From: Gemmatimonadota bacterium
Lineage (GTDB): Bacteria; Gemmatimonadota; Gemmatimonadetes; Gemmatimonadales; GWC2-71-9
NCBI GenBank assembly: GCA_027294455.1
Contig: JAPULZ010000205.1
Span: 1 to 33,268, forward strand
DNA length: 33,268 bases
Direction of reading: 5' to 3'
The translations under genes and the position numbers were made by a program. The notes below the pieces were generated by a model. The model was not told the origin of the DNA. It saw only the letters and a list, made by a program, of their open reading frames with translations, and ran no database searches. The stretch's first letter is position 1. The number at the start of each line of letters is the position of its first letter. This document shows, in pieces, positions 1 to 8,287 of this stretch.

Positions 1-1076
1 GGATCGATCCAGAACGACTGGTGGTCGCCGTGGACGCCGCGGGCGATGCGCTCGAAGCTACGGCCTCCGTCGGTGGACTTGGACAGGCCGCCCGACAAGG
101 TGTAGAGCGTGTTGTGATCGCTGGGATCCACGAACACGTCCGCATAGTAGAAGGGCCGGAAGTTGAGGTCCTTGCTGTCGTTGATCATGTCCCACGTCGC
201 GCCGTAGTCGTCGGAGCGGAACAGGGTCCCGGCGGTGGGATACTCGGTGATCATGTAGACGATGTTGGGGCGGGACTGGGCCACGCTGATGCCGATACGG
301 GCCATGGGCTCGTCGGGCGTCGTGGTGACCTTGTTCCAGGAGTCGCCGCCGTCCCGGGAGATGTAGAGCGCCGTCTCCCGGCCGCCGTCGTCGAACCGCC
401 AGGGGCGGCGCCGGAAGGTCCACATGCCGGCGTAGAGGTTCCGGGGGTTGGAGAGATCGATGTCCAGATCCGAGCAGCCGGTGTCCTCGTCGATGTAGAG
501 GACCTTGGTCCAGCTCTCGCCGGCGTCGGTGGTCTTGAAGACGCCCCGTTCTGCGTTGGCACCCCATTCGTGCCCCAGGGCACAGACCAGTGCCACGTCG
601 GGATCGCGCGGGTCGACCACGATCCGCTTGATCCGCTCGGTGTCGTCGAGGCCCAGATGGGTCCAGCTGGCCCCGCCGTCCGTGGAGCGATAGACGCCGT
701 TTCCGTAGGACACCGAGTTCCGGGGATCTCCCTCGCCCGAGCCCAGCCAGATGACGTTCCTGTCTGAGGGGGCCACGGCAAGAGCGCCGACGGAATAGGT
801 TTCCTCGTCCTGCCACTGGCCCTCGAAAGTGACGCCCCCGTTGGAGGTCTTCCACACGCCGCCGTCGGCACCGCCCACCCAGAAGGTCTTCGGATCGCCG
901 GAGACCCCCACGATGGCCGATACCCGGCCCCCCATGTTCACGGGGCCGATATTGCGCCATTCCAGGTCGCCCAGGGCGCTCCGGATGGCGTCGGTGCTCT
1001 GGGCCGCTCCGGGGGCGGCCCAGAACGTGGTGATCGCCAGCGTCGCCATGAAGGACCGGCAAGTGACTCGAGACAT
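1..1076 (-). CDS. Exported BNR/sortilin-like beta-propeller protein (3' end outside window)
   Basis: This open frame starts at ATG 1076 and runs off the left edge without a stop, so 358 codons are visible. An AGGAGGAGAG ribosome site lies directly upstream. The first ~26 residues form a signal peptide (MSRVTCRSFMATLAITTFWA, then APGAAQ). After it come 'EWRNIGPVNMGGRVSAI' and repeated Asp-box/BNR motifs: 'GVWKTSNGGVTFE', 'GVYRSTDGGASWTHLG', 'GVFKTTDAGESWTKV', 'ALYISRDGGDSWNKV', 'TLFRSDDYGATWDMI' and 'LSKSTDGGRSFERI'. These are blades of a WD40/YVTN/BNR or VPS10-type propeller. Members of this family in environmental bacteria are usually about 1000 residues, so most of the protein is missing here. 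Family members are often called glycosyl hydrolases, but no catalytic residue is visible, so an enzymatic role is unproven. Other frames across this interval give Arg/Gly/Pro-rich nonsense. Confidence 0.9.
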   Translation of the reverse strand, partial: MSRVTCRSFMATLAITTFWAAPGAAQSTDAIRSALGDLEWRNIGPVNMGGRVSAIVGVSGDPKTFWVGGADGGVWKTSNGGVTFEGQWQDEETYSVGALAVAPSDRNVIWLGSGEGDPRNSVSYGNGVYRSTDGGASWTHLGLDDTERIKRIVVDPRDPDVALVCALGHEWGANAERGVFKTTDAGESWTKVLYIDEDTGCSDLDIDLSNPRNLYAGMWTFRRRPWRFDDGGRETALYISRDGGDSWNKVTTTPDEPMARIGISVAQSRPNIVYMITEYPTAGTLFRSDDYGATWDMINDSKDLNFRPFYYADVFVDPSDHNTLYTLSGGLSKSTDGGRSFERIARGVHGDHQSFWID

Positions 1077-1323
1077 CTCTCCTCCTCTGAAAATCCACGG
1101 GCAGGACGCCTCCGAGAGGTTTTCCGCCCCACCCTACATGGTGTCCGCGTAACCTGCTGAAAATGTTGTCCGGTACGGGGGTTGGCCAGGCTGGGGTCGG
1201 TGCCGACCCATGGTAGCTCCGGCCGCACGGGATCAAGGGCAAAATCAGGTGGGGGCGGGTTTTCCATGGCGATTGGCGGTGTACCGATAGACGACATCCA
1301 TTTTTTCCAGCCCGTGATTCCTC

Positions 1324-2166
1324 TCACTCCCTAGCGCCGCCCTCCGCCTTCCACCGATCGTACCGCATCCGCAGCGTCATCACCGGGTTCGCGTTCTCGC
1401 CTTCCACGATGTCTTGATCGGTGACGTTGATGTACATGGAGTACTCTCCGTCATTGAACGATTCCCCCTCGGGGTCATCGGGTTTCGCCGCCAGGATGTA
1501 CGCCACGTGGGCGTTCTTGCTGCCGCAGACCACGTCGAGCACCGGCTCCGACTCGCAGGTGCAACGCCGGTCGCCGCCCGCCTCGTCGGCCGCTTCCATG
1601 GCCGCCATGACCCGATCCGTCAGCGAGCCGTCTTCCTCCTTGAACGCCCGGATTGCGTCACGCACGACGTCGTCCGATGCCAGGATGTTGCCCTGAATGG
1701 ACACGTAGAAACCGGTCCCCGGAACGCTGTCCTGTACGGCCAAGGACGCCTGGCCGTTGCCGCTGCCGGAGAATCCGGTGAAGCGACCTTGCAAGTCCAG
1801 GATCCCGAATTGCCGGCGCTCGATGTCTTCGTCCTGCTTGAGCATCTCGAGTATCTGCACCGGGTGGGTGCCCTTCTTCAGCTCCCGATAGACGAGCGAC
1901 TGGTTGGCGCGCGTCCGGTCCACCCCGGCCTGCGCCGCGGCGACGCCCACTCCGGGCACGACGATGGCCTGAACATCCATGAGCCCCTTCGCCGGAAAGC
2001 CGAGCAGCCGCGCCTGCGGCACACATGTCGCCGAGGCTATGACCACCATTCGCGTGCGCAGGTCGACCGCGATCACCGACCAAGTGGCCGAGAGCGACGA
2101 GGGAATGGTGGCCAGGGCGACGGTCACGAGGCTCAATCGTGTGAAGCCAACTACGAGACGGCGCAT
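1324..2166 (-). CDS. Exported DUF1028 family protein
   Basis: The product is 280 residues from ATG 2166. An AGGAG site sits 7 bases upstream, and an in-frame start at 2223 has no such support. Residues 1-26 form a signal peptide (MRRLVVGFTRLSLVTVALAT, ending near SLSA). The mature part matches DUF1028, an Ntn-hydrolase-like family. It begins 'TWSVIAVDLRTRMVVIASAT' and includes 'GILDLQGRFTGFSGSG', 'YVSIQGNILASDDVV' and 'AAMEAADEAGGDRRC'. A Cys-rich stretch, CTCESEPVLDVVC, follows the conserved GGDRR and may form a disulfide outside the cytoplasm. Family members are often predicted peptidoglycan or peptide hydrolases, but none is well characterised to my knowledge. The upstream ankyrin gene ends in a strong hairpin, so this gene probably has its own promoter. 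It lies 247 bp ahead of the BNR gene on the same strand. Confidence 0.85.
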   Translation of the reverse strand: MRRLVVGFTRLSLVTVALATIPSSLSATWSVIAVDLRTRMVVIASATCVPQARLLGFPAKGLMDVQAIVVPGVGVAAAQAGVDRTRANQSLVYRELKKGTHPVQILEMLKQDEDIERRQFGILDLQGRFTGFSGSGNGQASLAVQDSVPGTGFYVSIQGNILASDDVVRDAIRAFKEEDGSLTDRVMAAMEAADEAGGDRRCTCESEPVLDVVCGSKNAHVAYILAAKPDDPEGESFNDGEYSMYINVTDQDIVEGENANPVMTLRMRYDRWKAEGGARE

Positions 2167-2206
2167 CGGTTTCTCCTGGGCATTGGCGTGAGAGTCGTAA
2201 GAGCGA

Positions 2207-2239
2207 ACGGGCGAGCAGGTCAAAGACCCGCTCGCCCGT
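2207..2239 (-). terminator. Hairpin terminator after the ankyrin gene
   Basis: A perfect 10-bp stem (ACGGGCGAGC at 2207-2216, GCTCGCCCGT at 2230-2239) is extended by one mismatch and a 4-bp inner stem, GGTC/GACC, around an AAA loop. It starts about 22 bases beyond the ankyrin stop codon on the minus strand. No long T-run follows, so Rho-independent termination is probable but not certain. It would separate the cassette from the DUF1028 gene. Confidence 0.65.
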
Positions 2240-2260
2240 GTCGTGTCAGTGGACTGCGTG

Positions 2261-4213
2261 TTAACAAGACCGACAGTTGTGGTTGTTCTCGGCGCCGAGG
2301 CTCTCGAGCAGCGCGATGGTCTCGGGGAACGGCTGCACCCGCTGCTGGGGGCCGTTCGCCATGTCGACGGTGGTTTGGCCGCGGCGGCTCACGAACGTCA
2401 CGTCGGCACCCTGCGCCACCAGGAACTCGATCACGGCATTGTCTCCCCGGGCCGCGGCATGGTGCAGCGCCGAGTAGGCGTCATGATCGCGCACGTTCAC
2501 GTCCAGGCCGAGCTCCGCTACGAGATACGTGACCGCCGGAAGCCATCCGTCGGGTACATGCCGATGCTGCTGTCCGACACGCGAAGTGCCGTAGCCGACG
2601 CCGGATGCCGCGTGAAGCGGATGAACGGCCGGGCCACCTACGGGCACTTCTTCGAGTCCCGAAGGGTCCGTCTCGGTCGTGTCGGACGTGGAGGTATCGG
2701 GTTGCGAGCCGTAACGACGACGCGCTGCCGGCTTGATAGTCCGAATGTTCGGATCGGCCCCGTGTTCTGCGAGGAGCCGCATGGCTGCGACGTCGGTGGC
2801 GTAGGCGGCGCGCCAGAACGCCGTGGCGCCCGCGAAGTCCACACCCATGCGCCCGGCGTTGTACGACGCGTACCAGATATGCGTCTTCACCCGGGCGTTG
2901 GGATCGGCACCCAACAGGAGCAGCGTCTCCATCAGGTCGAGGTACGACGTTTCCTGCTGTTGCGACGCCGTCGGCTGCGGATACCACGTGCGCAACGCCC
3001 ACTCGTTGTTGATCGTCGCGAACAGCGGTGCGGCGCCGTCTTCGCTCGTGATGGTGGGATCCGCCCCCGCTTCGAGCAGCATCAGTGCTAGATCGAAGTT
3101 GCCGTTGATGATGGCGACCAGCAGCGGTGTCGAGTGGTCGCCATCGGTGACCTGATCGATGTCGGCGCCGGCGTCGAGCAGCATGCGCGCCGCGTCAATG
3201 CGTCCGTCCCGCGCGGCGTAGTGGAACGCGCTCATACCACCCTGGCGGCCCACTAACTCGGTGTACGACAATGATCGGGGCGCTCCCGCCGTCCCGCCAC
3301 GACGGGCCGCCGCCAGACTATCCGGATCGGGAGGCGTGGTCGGGTGGTCGGGCTCCGGCGGGTACTGTGGGATTTGCCCGGCGGTGTCGGCCACGGCGGT
3401 GGCGGTATCGGCCACGACGGCAGCGGTGTCGGTCACGGCGGTGGCCGTGTCCGCCGCGACGGTGTCGGGTGCTGCCTGCGCCGTGGTGTCGGCTTGGGCA
3501 GGCCGCGCCTGGCGCTGGGCGCCTGGCCGTCCCTGTCCCGGGGGGCGCTCGTCCTCGGGCTCGGGGTCACGGGCGGCGCGTTTGATCCGGGTACGCCGCG
3601 CGCGGTCTTCGTTGTCGACCTCGGCGATGGCGGGGTAGTCCTTGACCGTGGTGGTCAACGCAATGTCCGCACCGGCCCCGATGAGCGTCGCCATGGCGTC
3701 GAGTCGATTCTGCGCTGTCGCAAAGATGAGCGGCGTGCGGTCCGCGTAGGTGTCGCGCGCATTGACGTCCGCGCCGTGTTCGAGCAACGCCCGGATGGCG
3801 TCCGGCCGCCCGGCCTGGGCCGCGAGATGAATGGCGCTCACCCCGGTCGAGGTCATCGTGCCCACCGCGCTCCCGGCTTCCAGCAAGACGTCCACCGCGT
3901 CGCCCACGCCCTCGCGGCTGGCCAGGTGGAGGGGGGTGTAACCGCCGAGGCGAGTGGTCGCCGCCCCATTGGCGCCCGCATAGAGCAGCAACTCGGCCAT
4001 GGCCACGTTGTTCTTCATCGCGGCCCAGTGAAGCGCCGTCATGCCGTCGGGCTGGGCCGCGTTCACGTCTTCCCCGTCGCGCAGTAACGAGCGGACCGTT
4101 TCGATGTCGCCTGCCATCGCCGCGTCGGCCACCGGGGACTCCGGCGCCGGCACCCCGAGCAGCAACACCACGGTCAGCGCACCCAGCAGATTTGCGTGCA
4201 TGCCATTGCGCAT
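2261..4213 (-). CDS. Periplasmic ankyrin-repeat protein of the DUF1592/DUF1552 cassette
   Basis: I choose ATG 4213 because GGGAGG lies 5 bases upstream. A GTG at 4231 would overlap the DUF1552 stop (GTGA) and only adds six residues. The product is 650 residues with a signal peptide (about residues 1-25, hydrophobic LLGALTVVLLLGVPAP). It has about five ankyrin repeats at 28-185 ('DGMTALHWAAMKNN', 'GGYTPLHLASREG', 'GVSAIHLAAQAGR'). A low-complexity linker at about 215-310, rich in Ala, Asp, Thr and Pro, is followed by a second ankyrin block to about residue 630 ('GMSAFHYAARDGR', 'YSALHHAAARGDN'). The C-terminus ends HNCRSC, a CxxC pair. Ankyrin repeats bind proteins, and this one is predicted to act outside the inner membrane. 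Gene order implies that it works with the two upstream products. Confidence 0.9.
   Translation of the reverse strand: MRNGMHANLLGALTVVLLLGVPAPESPVADAAMAGDIETVRSLLRDGEDVNAAQPDGMTALHWAAMKNNVAMAELLLYAGANGAATTRLGGYTPLHLASREGVGDAVDVLLEAGSAVGTMTSTGVSAIHLAAQAGRPDAIRALLEHGADVNARDTYADRTPLIFATAQNRLDAMATLIGAGADIALTTTVKDYPAIAEVDNEDRARRTRIKRAARDPEPEDERPPGQGRPGAQRQARPAQADTTAQAAPDTVAADTATAVTDTAAVVADTATAVADTAGQIPQYPPEPDHPTTPPDPDSLAAARRGGTAGAPRSLSYTELVGRQGGMSAFHYAARDGRIDAARMLLDAGADIDQVTDGDHSTPLLVAIINGNFDLALMLLEAGADPTITSEDGAAPLFATINNEWALRTWYPQPTASQQQETSYLDLMETLLLLGADPNARVKTHIWYASYNAGRMGVDFAGATAFWRAAYATDVAAMRLLAEHGADPNIRTIKPAARRRYGSQPDTSTSDTTETDPSGLEEVPVGGPAVHPLHAASGVGYGTSRVGQQHRHVPDGWLPAVTYLVAELGLDVNVRDHDAYSALHHAAARGDNAVIEFLVAQGADVTFVSRRGQTTVDMANGPQQRVQPFPETIALLESLGAENNHNCRSC
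3384..3467. repeat. Degenerate 21-bp tandem repeat in the ankyrin gene linker
   Basis: Units begin GTGTCGG or GTATCGG and recur at 3384, 3405 and 3426, then more loosely at 3447 and 3462. They encode the Ala-Asp-Thr-Ala-Thr-Ala-Val heptad of the linker. The 21-bp period preserves the reading frame, so copy-number changes would only lengthen or shorten the linker. Confidence 0.7.
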
Positions 4214-4227
4214 GGTTGCCTCCCGGT

Positions 4228-5646
4228 TCACTGACTTTCCGTGGCGGTGTCCGGCACGTCGAAGGAGAACTCGCCGTTGCTGTTTCCCAAGCTCTCCAGG
4301 TCGGTCACGCCGAGTTTGTGCAACAACGTGAGCATGACGTTGGCCATCGGCGTGCCGTCCTCGGCGCGCACGTGCAGGCCGCCTTTCAACTGGCCCCCGG
4401 CACCGCCGGCCAGGAACAGCGGGCAGCGGCGGTGGTTGTGGAGATTGCTGTCGGCCATGGCCGATCCGTAGACGATCAGCGACTTGTCCAGGAGATTGGT
4501 GTCGCCGTCCATCGTGTTCTGCAACCGCTCCAGGAGATAGGGGACCATGGAGACGTGGTACTCGTTGATCTTGGCGAAGTCGCGCACGTTCTCTTCCCGG
4601 CCACCGTGGTGCGACGCCGAGTGAAACGCCGAGCTGACGCCGCTCTCGGGATACACCCGCGCCGACGCGTCACGCCCCAACTTGAACGAAAACACGCGGG
4701 TGAGGTCGGATGCGAACGCGAGCACTTGCAGATCGAACATGAGCTTGACGTGCTCTTCGAAGGAATCCGGCACGCCGGCCGGAGCCGACGGCAACTCCCG
4801 CGCTTCGCCGCTGCGGTTGCGCGCTTCGATGCGCTGGATGCGCTGCTCGATCTCGCGAATGTTCTCGGCGTACTGATCGATGCGGATGCGGTCGGCCGGG
4901 CCGACTTCGCGGCGCAGCGCCGCCATCTCGGTCATGATCCAATCGAGAATGCTCCGGTCGGTGCGCCGGCGCGCGGCGCGCTGCTCCGGCGTCCCGCCGG
5001 CCCCGAAAAGCTGCTCGAACACGGCCCGGGGATCCCGCACCATGGGGAGCGGCTCGGTGGCCGACGCCCAGCTGATGGTGTCGGTGTACACACACGCGTA
5101 TCCGTACGCGCAACCGCCGGCCTGATCGACGGGCTCGATGGAGAGCTGCATCGAGGGGATCGGCGTGTCCTGGCCGAAACGCTGCACGTAGAGCTGGTCC
5201 ATGGACGGCCCCACGCGGACGTCCGAGCCCTCGGTTTGCTTGGGATGGGCCTGTGTCAGGAAGACGGCACTCGAACGGAAGTGGTCGCCCCCGATCTCCG
5301 CCGGCCGATACGCTTCGGCCATTATCGAGTCGCTGTTGCTGACGATCGTCAGGTAATCCCGGAACGGCTCGAGGGGCTTCAGGCTGCTCGGCGCCAGATC
5401 GAAGTCCCGGCCCACCGCGGCCGGCGCCCACAAGTTGAGCTCGGCGCCCAGCTCGTTACACCCCGCGGCACCGTGCACCTGCTCGATGCAGATGAGCCGT
5501 GTCCGCTCAGCCGATTTGGCCGCCGAGGTATTGGCCCACAAGCTTCTGGCCGGAACCATGGCGTCGAGGAGTGGCAGGCCGACGGCGGCACCCATGCCGT
5601 GCAGCATCGTCCGTCGGGAGATGTGCTTGCCGGTGATGAATTCCAT
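4228..5646 (-). CDS. DUF1552 protein with Tat-type signal
   Basis: The product is 472 residues from ATG 5646, with AGGAG 10 bases upstream. The N-terminus has a twin-arginine-like signal: SRRTML at residues 10-15, then the hydrophobic stretch HGMGAAVGLPLLDAM. The body is typical DUF1552 over its usual length, for example 'TRLICIEQVHGAAG', 'FRDYLTIVSNSD', 'SMDQLYVQRFG', 'GRDASARVYPESG', 'SASHHGG', 'SLIVYGSAMADSNLHNHRRC' and 'PLFLAGGAGGQLKGG'. The histidine- and asparagine-rich motifs SASHHGG and DSNLHNHRRCP resemble the DUF1501/alkaline-phosphatase-like fold and may bind metal; this is inference. The gene lies between the DUF1592 gene, 80 bp upstream, and the ankyrin gene, whose start region overlaps or abuts its stop. 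This three-gene order recurs in Acidobacteriota-like genomes. Its biochemical function is not established. Confidence 0.92.
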   Translation of the reverse strand: MEFITGKHISRRTMLHGMGAAVGLPLLDAMVPARSLWANTSAAKSAERTRLICIEQVHGAAGCNELGAELNLWAPAAVGRDFDLAPSSLKPLEPFRDYLTIVSNSDSIMAEAYRPAEIGGDHFRSSAVFLTQAHPKQTEGSDVRVGPSMDQLYVQRFGQDTPIPSMQLSIEPVDQAGGCAYGYACVYTDTISWASATEPLPMVRDPRAVFEQLFGAGGTPEQRAARRRTDRSILDWIMTEMAALRREVGPADRIRIDQYAENIREIEQRIQRIEARNRSGEARELPSAPAGVPDSFEEHVKLMFDLQVLAFASDLTRVFSFKLGRDASARVYPESGVSSAFHSASHHGGREENVRDFAKINEYHVSMVPYLLERLQNTMDGDTNLLDKSLIVYGSAMADSNLHNHRRCPLFLAGGAGGQLKGGLHVRAEDGTPMANVMLTLLHKLGVTDLESLGNSNGEFSFDVPDTATESQ

Positions 5647-5670
5647 TCGCTGGTATCTCCTGTTTAGCCT

Positions 5671-5695
5671 GGGCGACGCGGTGCGTCGCCCCTAC
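5671..5695. repeat. Interspersed palindromic repeat, copy 1 (GACGC variant)
   Basis: A 9-bp perfect stem (GGGCGACGC at 5671-5679, GCGTCGCCC at 5683-5691) closes a GGT loop and is followed by CTAC. It lies between the DUF1592 and DUF1552 genes, just before the DUF1552 ribosome site. It belongs to the same family as the copies at 5707, 24087, 29294 and 32608. Confidence 0.75.
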
Positions 5696-5706
5696 AAGTC
5701 GGTAAC

Positions 5707-5730
5707 GGGCGAGGGATGCCTCGCCCCTAC
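5707..5730. repeat. Interspersed palindromic repeat, copy 2, carrying a stop codon
   Basis: An 8-bp stem (GGGCGAGG at 5707-5714, CCTCGCCC at 5719-5726) has a GATG loop and ends in CTAC. Read on the minus strand, the flank GTAGGGGCGAGG contains the TAG stop (5729-5727) of the DUF1592 gene. It is adjacent to copy 1, so two hairpins stand in the intercistronic gap. Confidence 0.75.
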
Positions 5731-8171
5731 ATTCCTTCTTCGACGGTCATCTCGACCCTGCTCATCTGGAACGCTGCGCTGTTGACGACACCCAAAATGA
5801 ACGCGGACATGCGGTTGTCTTTCGCGGCGGCGTCCCGCGCTATGGCGCGGACGGTCGGCATGTCGTAGTACTCCACCCGCCGGCCGAGGCCGTAGGCCAG
5901 GAGGTTGGCGGTGAAGTTGCGGATGATCGCGTCGGGACGCTTGAGCAACGCCTGCAACAGCTCGGCGGGATTGGTGATGGGTGTCCCGTCGTACAGCTGG
6001 CCCCGCGTATCGAGGGGGATGCCGTTTTCCTTGATGCGCCACTGGCCGGTGACGTCGAAGTTGTCGAGGGCCAGGCCGATGGGATCCATGAACTGGTGAC
6101 ACGAGAGGCAGACAGGGTTGGAGCGGTGTAGCTCCATCCGCTCCCGGGTGGTGAGCATGCGGCCGTCTTGCGTGCCCTCGGTGGCTTCCAGGTCCGGCAC
6201 GCCCGGCGGCGGCGGCGGCGGCGGCGTGCCCAAGATGACCTCCATCACCCATTTGCCACGCAGCACCGGAGACGTGCGGTTTGCCACGGACGTGAGAACG
6301 AGGACGCTGCCGTGGCCCAGCAGGCCCTGCCGCGCACCGTCCGGATAGGTCACGAGTCGGAAGTCGGGTCCCGTGACGTCGGGAATCCTGTAGTGTCGTG
6401 CGAGCCGCTCGTTGACGTAGGTGTAGTCGGCCGTCAGGAATTCCAGCATCGGCCGGTCTTCCCGGACCAGATGCGTGAACAGCAACTCCGTTTCCCGGCG
6501 CATGGCTTCGGCGAGGCGCTGATCGAAATAGGGGAACGTCAGCGCATCGGGTTGCACCTTCTCCAGGTCTTGTAAGTGGAGCCACTGCGCGGCGAACCGG
6601 GTGGCCAGGGCCTCCGACCGCGGGTCTGCCAGCATGCGGCTGGCCTGGCGGGCAACCCGGTCGGCGTCGGAGAGCGCGCCTTGGTCGACCAGAGCGAGCA
6701 GTTCGTCGTCGGGCGGGGAACCCCAGAGGAAGAACGACAGGCGCGATGCGAGACCGATGTCGCTGATGCGGTAGATCTCGCCGGGGGCCGCGCCCGGCGG
6801 AGCCGCTTCCATGCGGAACACGAAGTGGGGGCTGGCCAGGATGGCCTGTAGCGCTGTCCTGATGCCTCCTTCGAACCCGCCGTCTTTGGCGCCCTGGTCG
6901 AAGAACGCCATCAAGCCGTCCACGTCGCTGTCGCGCAGCGGCCGCCGGTAGGCCTGCCGGGCCAGGCGCGCAATAATGCTCTCGGCGCACGGAAGGGCCT
7001 CATCCGGCGCGGTCGGCCGGCAAGAGAAAATTCGGCGGCGGCTCGCCGTCTCGGACACCCCCGTCACGTCGAACGGTCCCACGATCGAGAAGCGCCGGAG
7101 ATGAGGCATCGTGGTGACGCCGTAGCTGAGACCGATCTGCGTGTCGGCCAGGGTGTTGTCGATGGGCGTGATGAGATCGTCTTCCAGGCCTTCGAACCGC
7201 TTGATGAACGCCGCCGTGACCCGCCGAGCGCCGGCGCGCACGTGGATGGAATCGGTCAGGATCGTGAAGCCGCCGGGATCGGATTCCGACATCCACCGGT
7301 CGAGCTCGATCAGGGCGACGCGTTCGCCGTCGATGGAGACTTCCATCTGCTCCTTCCCGATGGGGCGGCCGAAGAGCTCTCCCTCCGGCGACGGATGGGG
7401 CGTCACCTGGAACACGTATTTGCCGTCGGCGGGGAAGTTGTGGATCAGCGAGAGGCCGCCCCGCGTGCCGAACGGTGCTCCCTCGACGCGGTCCTTCTGG
7501 GACGCCGTGCGCGGCACCCGGTAGGTGGTGGAGCCGGCGTCGGCGTCGGGGTCGCCTACGGCCACGCGGCTGATGTATCCCGCCGCCCGGAGGTAGCCCT
7601 CGATCAACGTCGCCGAGGGCATCTGCACATCCGCGATATTGTCGAAGTTCGCGCTCTTGGTGTCGAGCGGGAGAAACGCGTCCACGTCGATCTCCAACCC
7701 GAGCAGGGCGCGTACGGAGGCCGTGTATTCGGCGCGGTTCAGCCGCTGGAACGGGCGCGAACCGGGGTTCGGGTTGGCCGCCGCCGCCTCATCCAGCTGG
7801 GTTTCGAGTGTCGTGCGGAGCAGGTCGAGCGTGTCCGGGCTCGGCCGCATGGCCCCCGGCGGCGGCATCATGCCGGCCGTGAGTTTGCGGATCATCTTCT
7901 CGGCCGTCTCGGCGTTGGCCGCCGCCGCGTCGACATCGAACGCCTGGAGCGACAGGTTGCCCGTCAGCGCCACGTCGTTGTGACAGACGACGCAGTACTG
8001 CATGATGACGTTGTTGAGGGACGCCGGCGTGATCGTATCGACCGTCGTATGGCGTGCTAGGGCGGCCAGCGGGATGGCATCCGGCGGTGCCGACCGAACC
8101 CGATCCACTTGTGCGGCGAGGCCGGCGAACGCCAGTGCCGGAGCTACCAGGTTAAACGCGAACTTCTTCAT
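5727..8171 (-). CDS. DUF1592-family planctomycete-type cytochrome protein
   Basis: I choose ATG 8171, which has GAGG 5 bases upstream and opens a signal peptide (MKKFAFNLVAPALAFAGLAA). The product is 814 residues. Domains in order are: a c-type haem site CVVCH at 60-64 (PSCyt-like); DUF1587 at about 139-205 ('FQRLNRAEYTASVRALLGL'); a beta-rich region at about 240-345; DUF1595 at about 395-455; DUF1592 at about 468-598 ('ASRLSFFLWGSPPDDELL'); DUF1588 at about 612-712 with a second haem site, CLSCH, at 688-692 ('VCLSCHQFMDPIGLALDNFD'); and DUF1585 at about 730-805. Two CxxCH motifs imply covalent haem attachment in the periplasm and a redox role. The substrate is unknown. It is the first gene of the cassette, and its TAG stop lies within a palindromic repeat. 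Confidence 0.93.
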   Translation of the reverse strand: MKKFAFNLVAPALAFAGLAAQVDRVRSAPPDAIPLAALARHTTVDTITPASLNNVIMQYCVVCHNDVALTGNLSLQAFDVDAAAANAETAEKMIRKLTAGMMPPPGAMRPSPDTLDLLRTTLETQLDEAAAANPNPGSRPFQRLNRAEYTASVRALLGLEIDVDAFLPLDTKSANFDNIADVQMPSATLIEGYLRAAGYISRVAVGDPDADAGSTTYRVPRTASQKDRVEGAPFGTRGGLSLIHNFPADGKYVFQVTPHPSPEGELFGRPIGKEQMEVSIDGERVALIELDRWMSESDPGGFTILTDSIHVRAGARRVTAAFIKRFEGLEDDLITPIDNTLADTQIGLSYGVTTMPHLRRFSIVGPFDVTGVSETASRRRIFSCRPTAPDEALPCAESIIARLARQAYRRPLRDSDVDGLMAFFDQGAKDGGFEGGIRTALQAILASPHFVFRMEAAPPGAAPGEIYRISDIGLASRLSFFLWGSPPDDELLALVDQGALSDADRVARQASRMLADPRSEALATRFAAQWLHLQDLEKVQPDALTFPYFDQRLAEAMRRETELLFTHLVREDRPMLEFLTADYTYVNERLARHYRIPDVTGPDFRLVTYPDGARQGLLGHGSVLVLTSVANRTSPVLRGKWVMEVILGTPPPPPPPGVPDLEATEGTQDGRMLTTRERMELHRSNPVCLSCHQFMDPIGLALDNFDVTGQWRIKENGIPLDTRGQLYDGTPITNPAELLQALLKRPDAIIRNFTANLLAYGLGRRVEYYDMPTVRAIARDAAAKDNRMSAFILGVVNSAAFQMSRVEMTVEEGM

Positions 8172-8287
8172 TCTTGCCTCGCAACACGCGGGAAGGAGGG
8201 GTCCCGATTCCAGGCAAACGAGTCGTGAAGCGCCGTTCACACGATACGGCGGATTTGGGCCGTTGGCCAGGGTCTCCGGGCTATTCC

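Noticed and set aside
58..1242. Minus-strand open frame of 394 codons at the left edge
   Set aside because: It is in a different frame from the BNR protein and yields Arg/Gly/Pro-rich sequence. The true frame has Asp-box motifs, a signal peptide and a ribosome site.
3384..3467. Phase-variable repeat in the ankyrin gene
   Set aside because: The unit is 21 bp, a multiple of three, and copies are diverged, so slippage would not switch the frame.
4192..5667. Long plus-strand open frame (491 codons) opposite the DUF1552 gene
   Set aside because: It mirrors the DUF1552 gene. Its product is His/Arg/Val-rich with no recognisable domain, as expected of antisense frames in GC-rich DNA.
5671..5730. 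CRISPR array from two adjacent palindromes
   Set aside because: There are only two hairpins, their arms differ, there is no spacer of regular length, and no cas gene occurs in the window.
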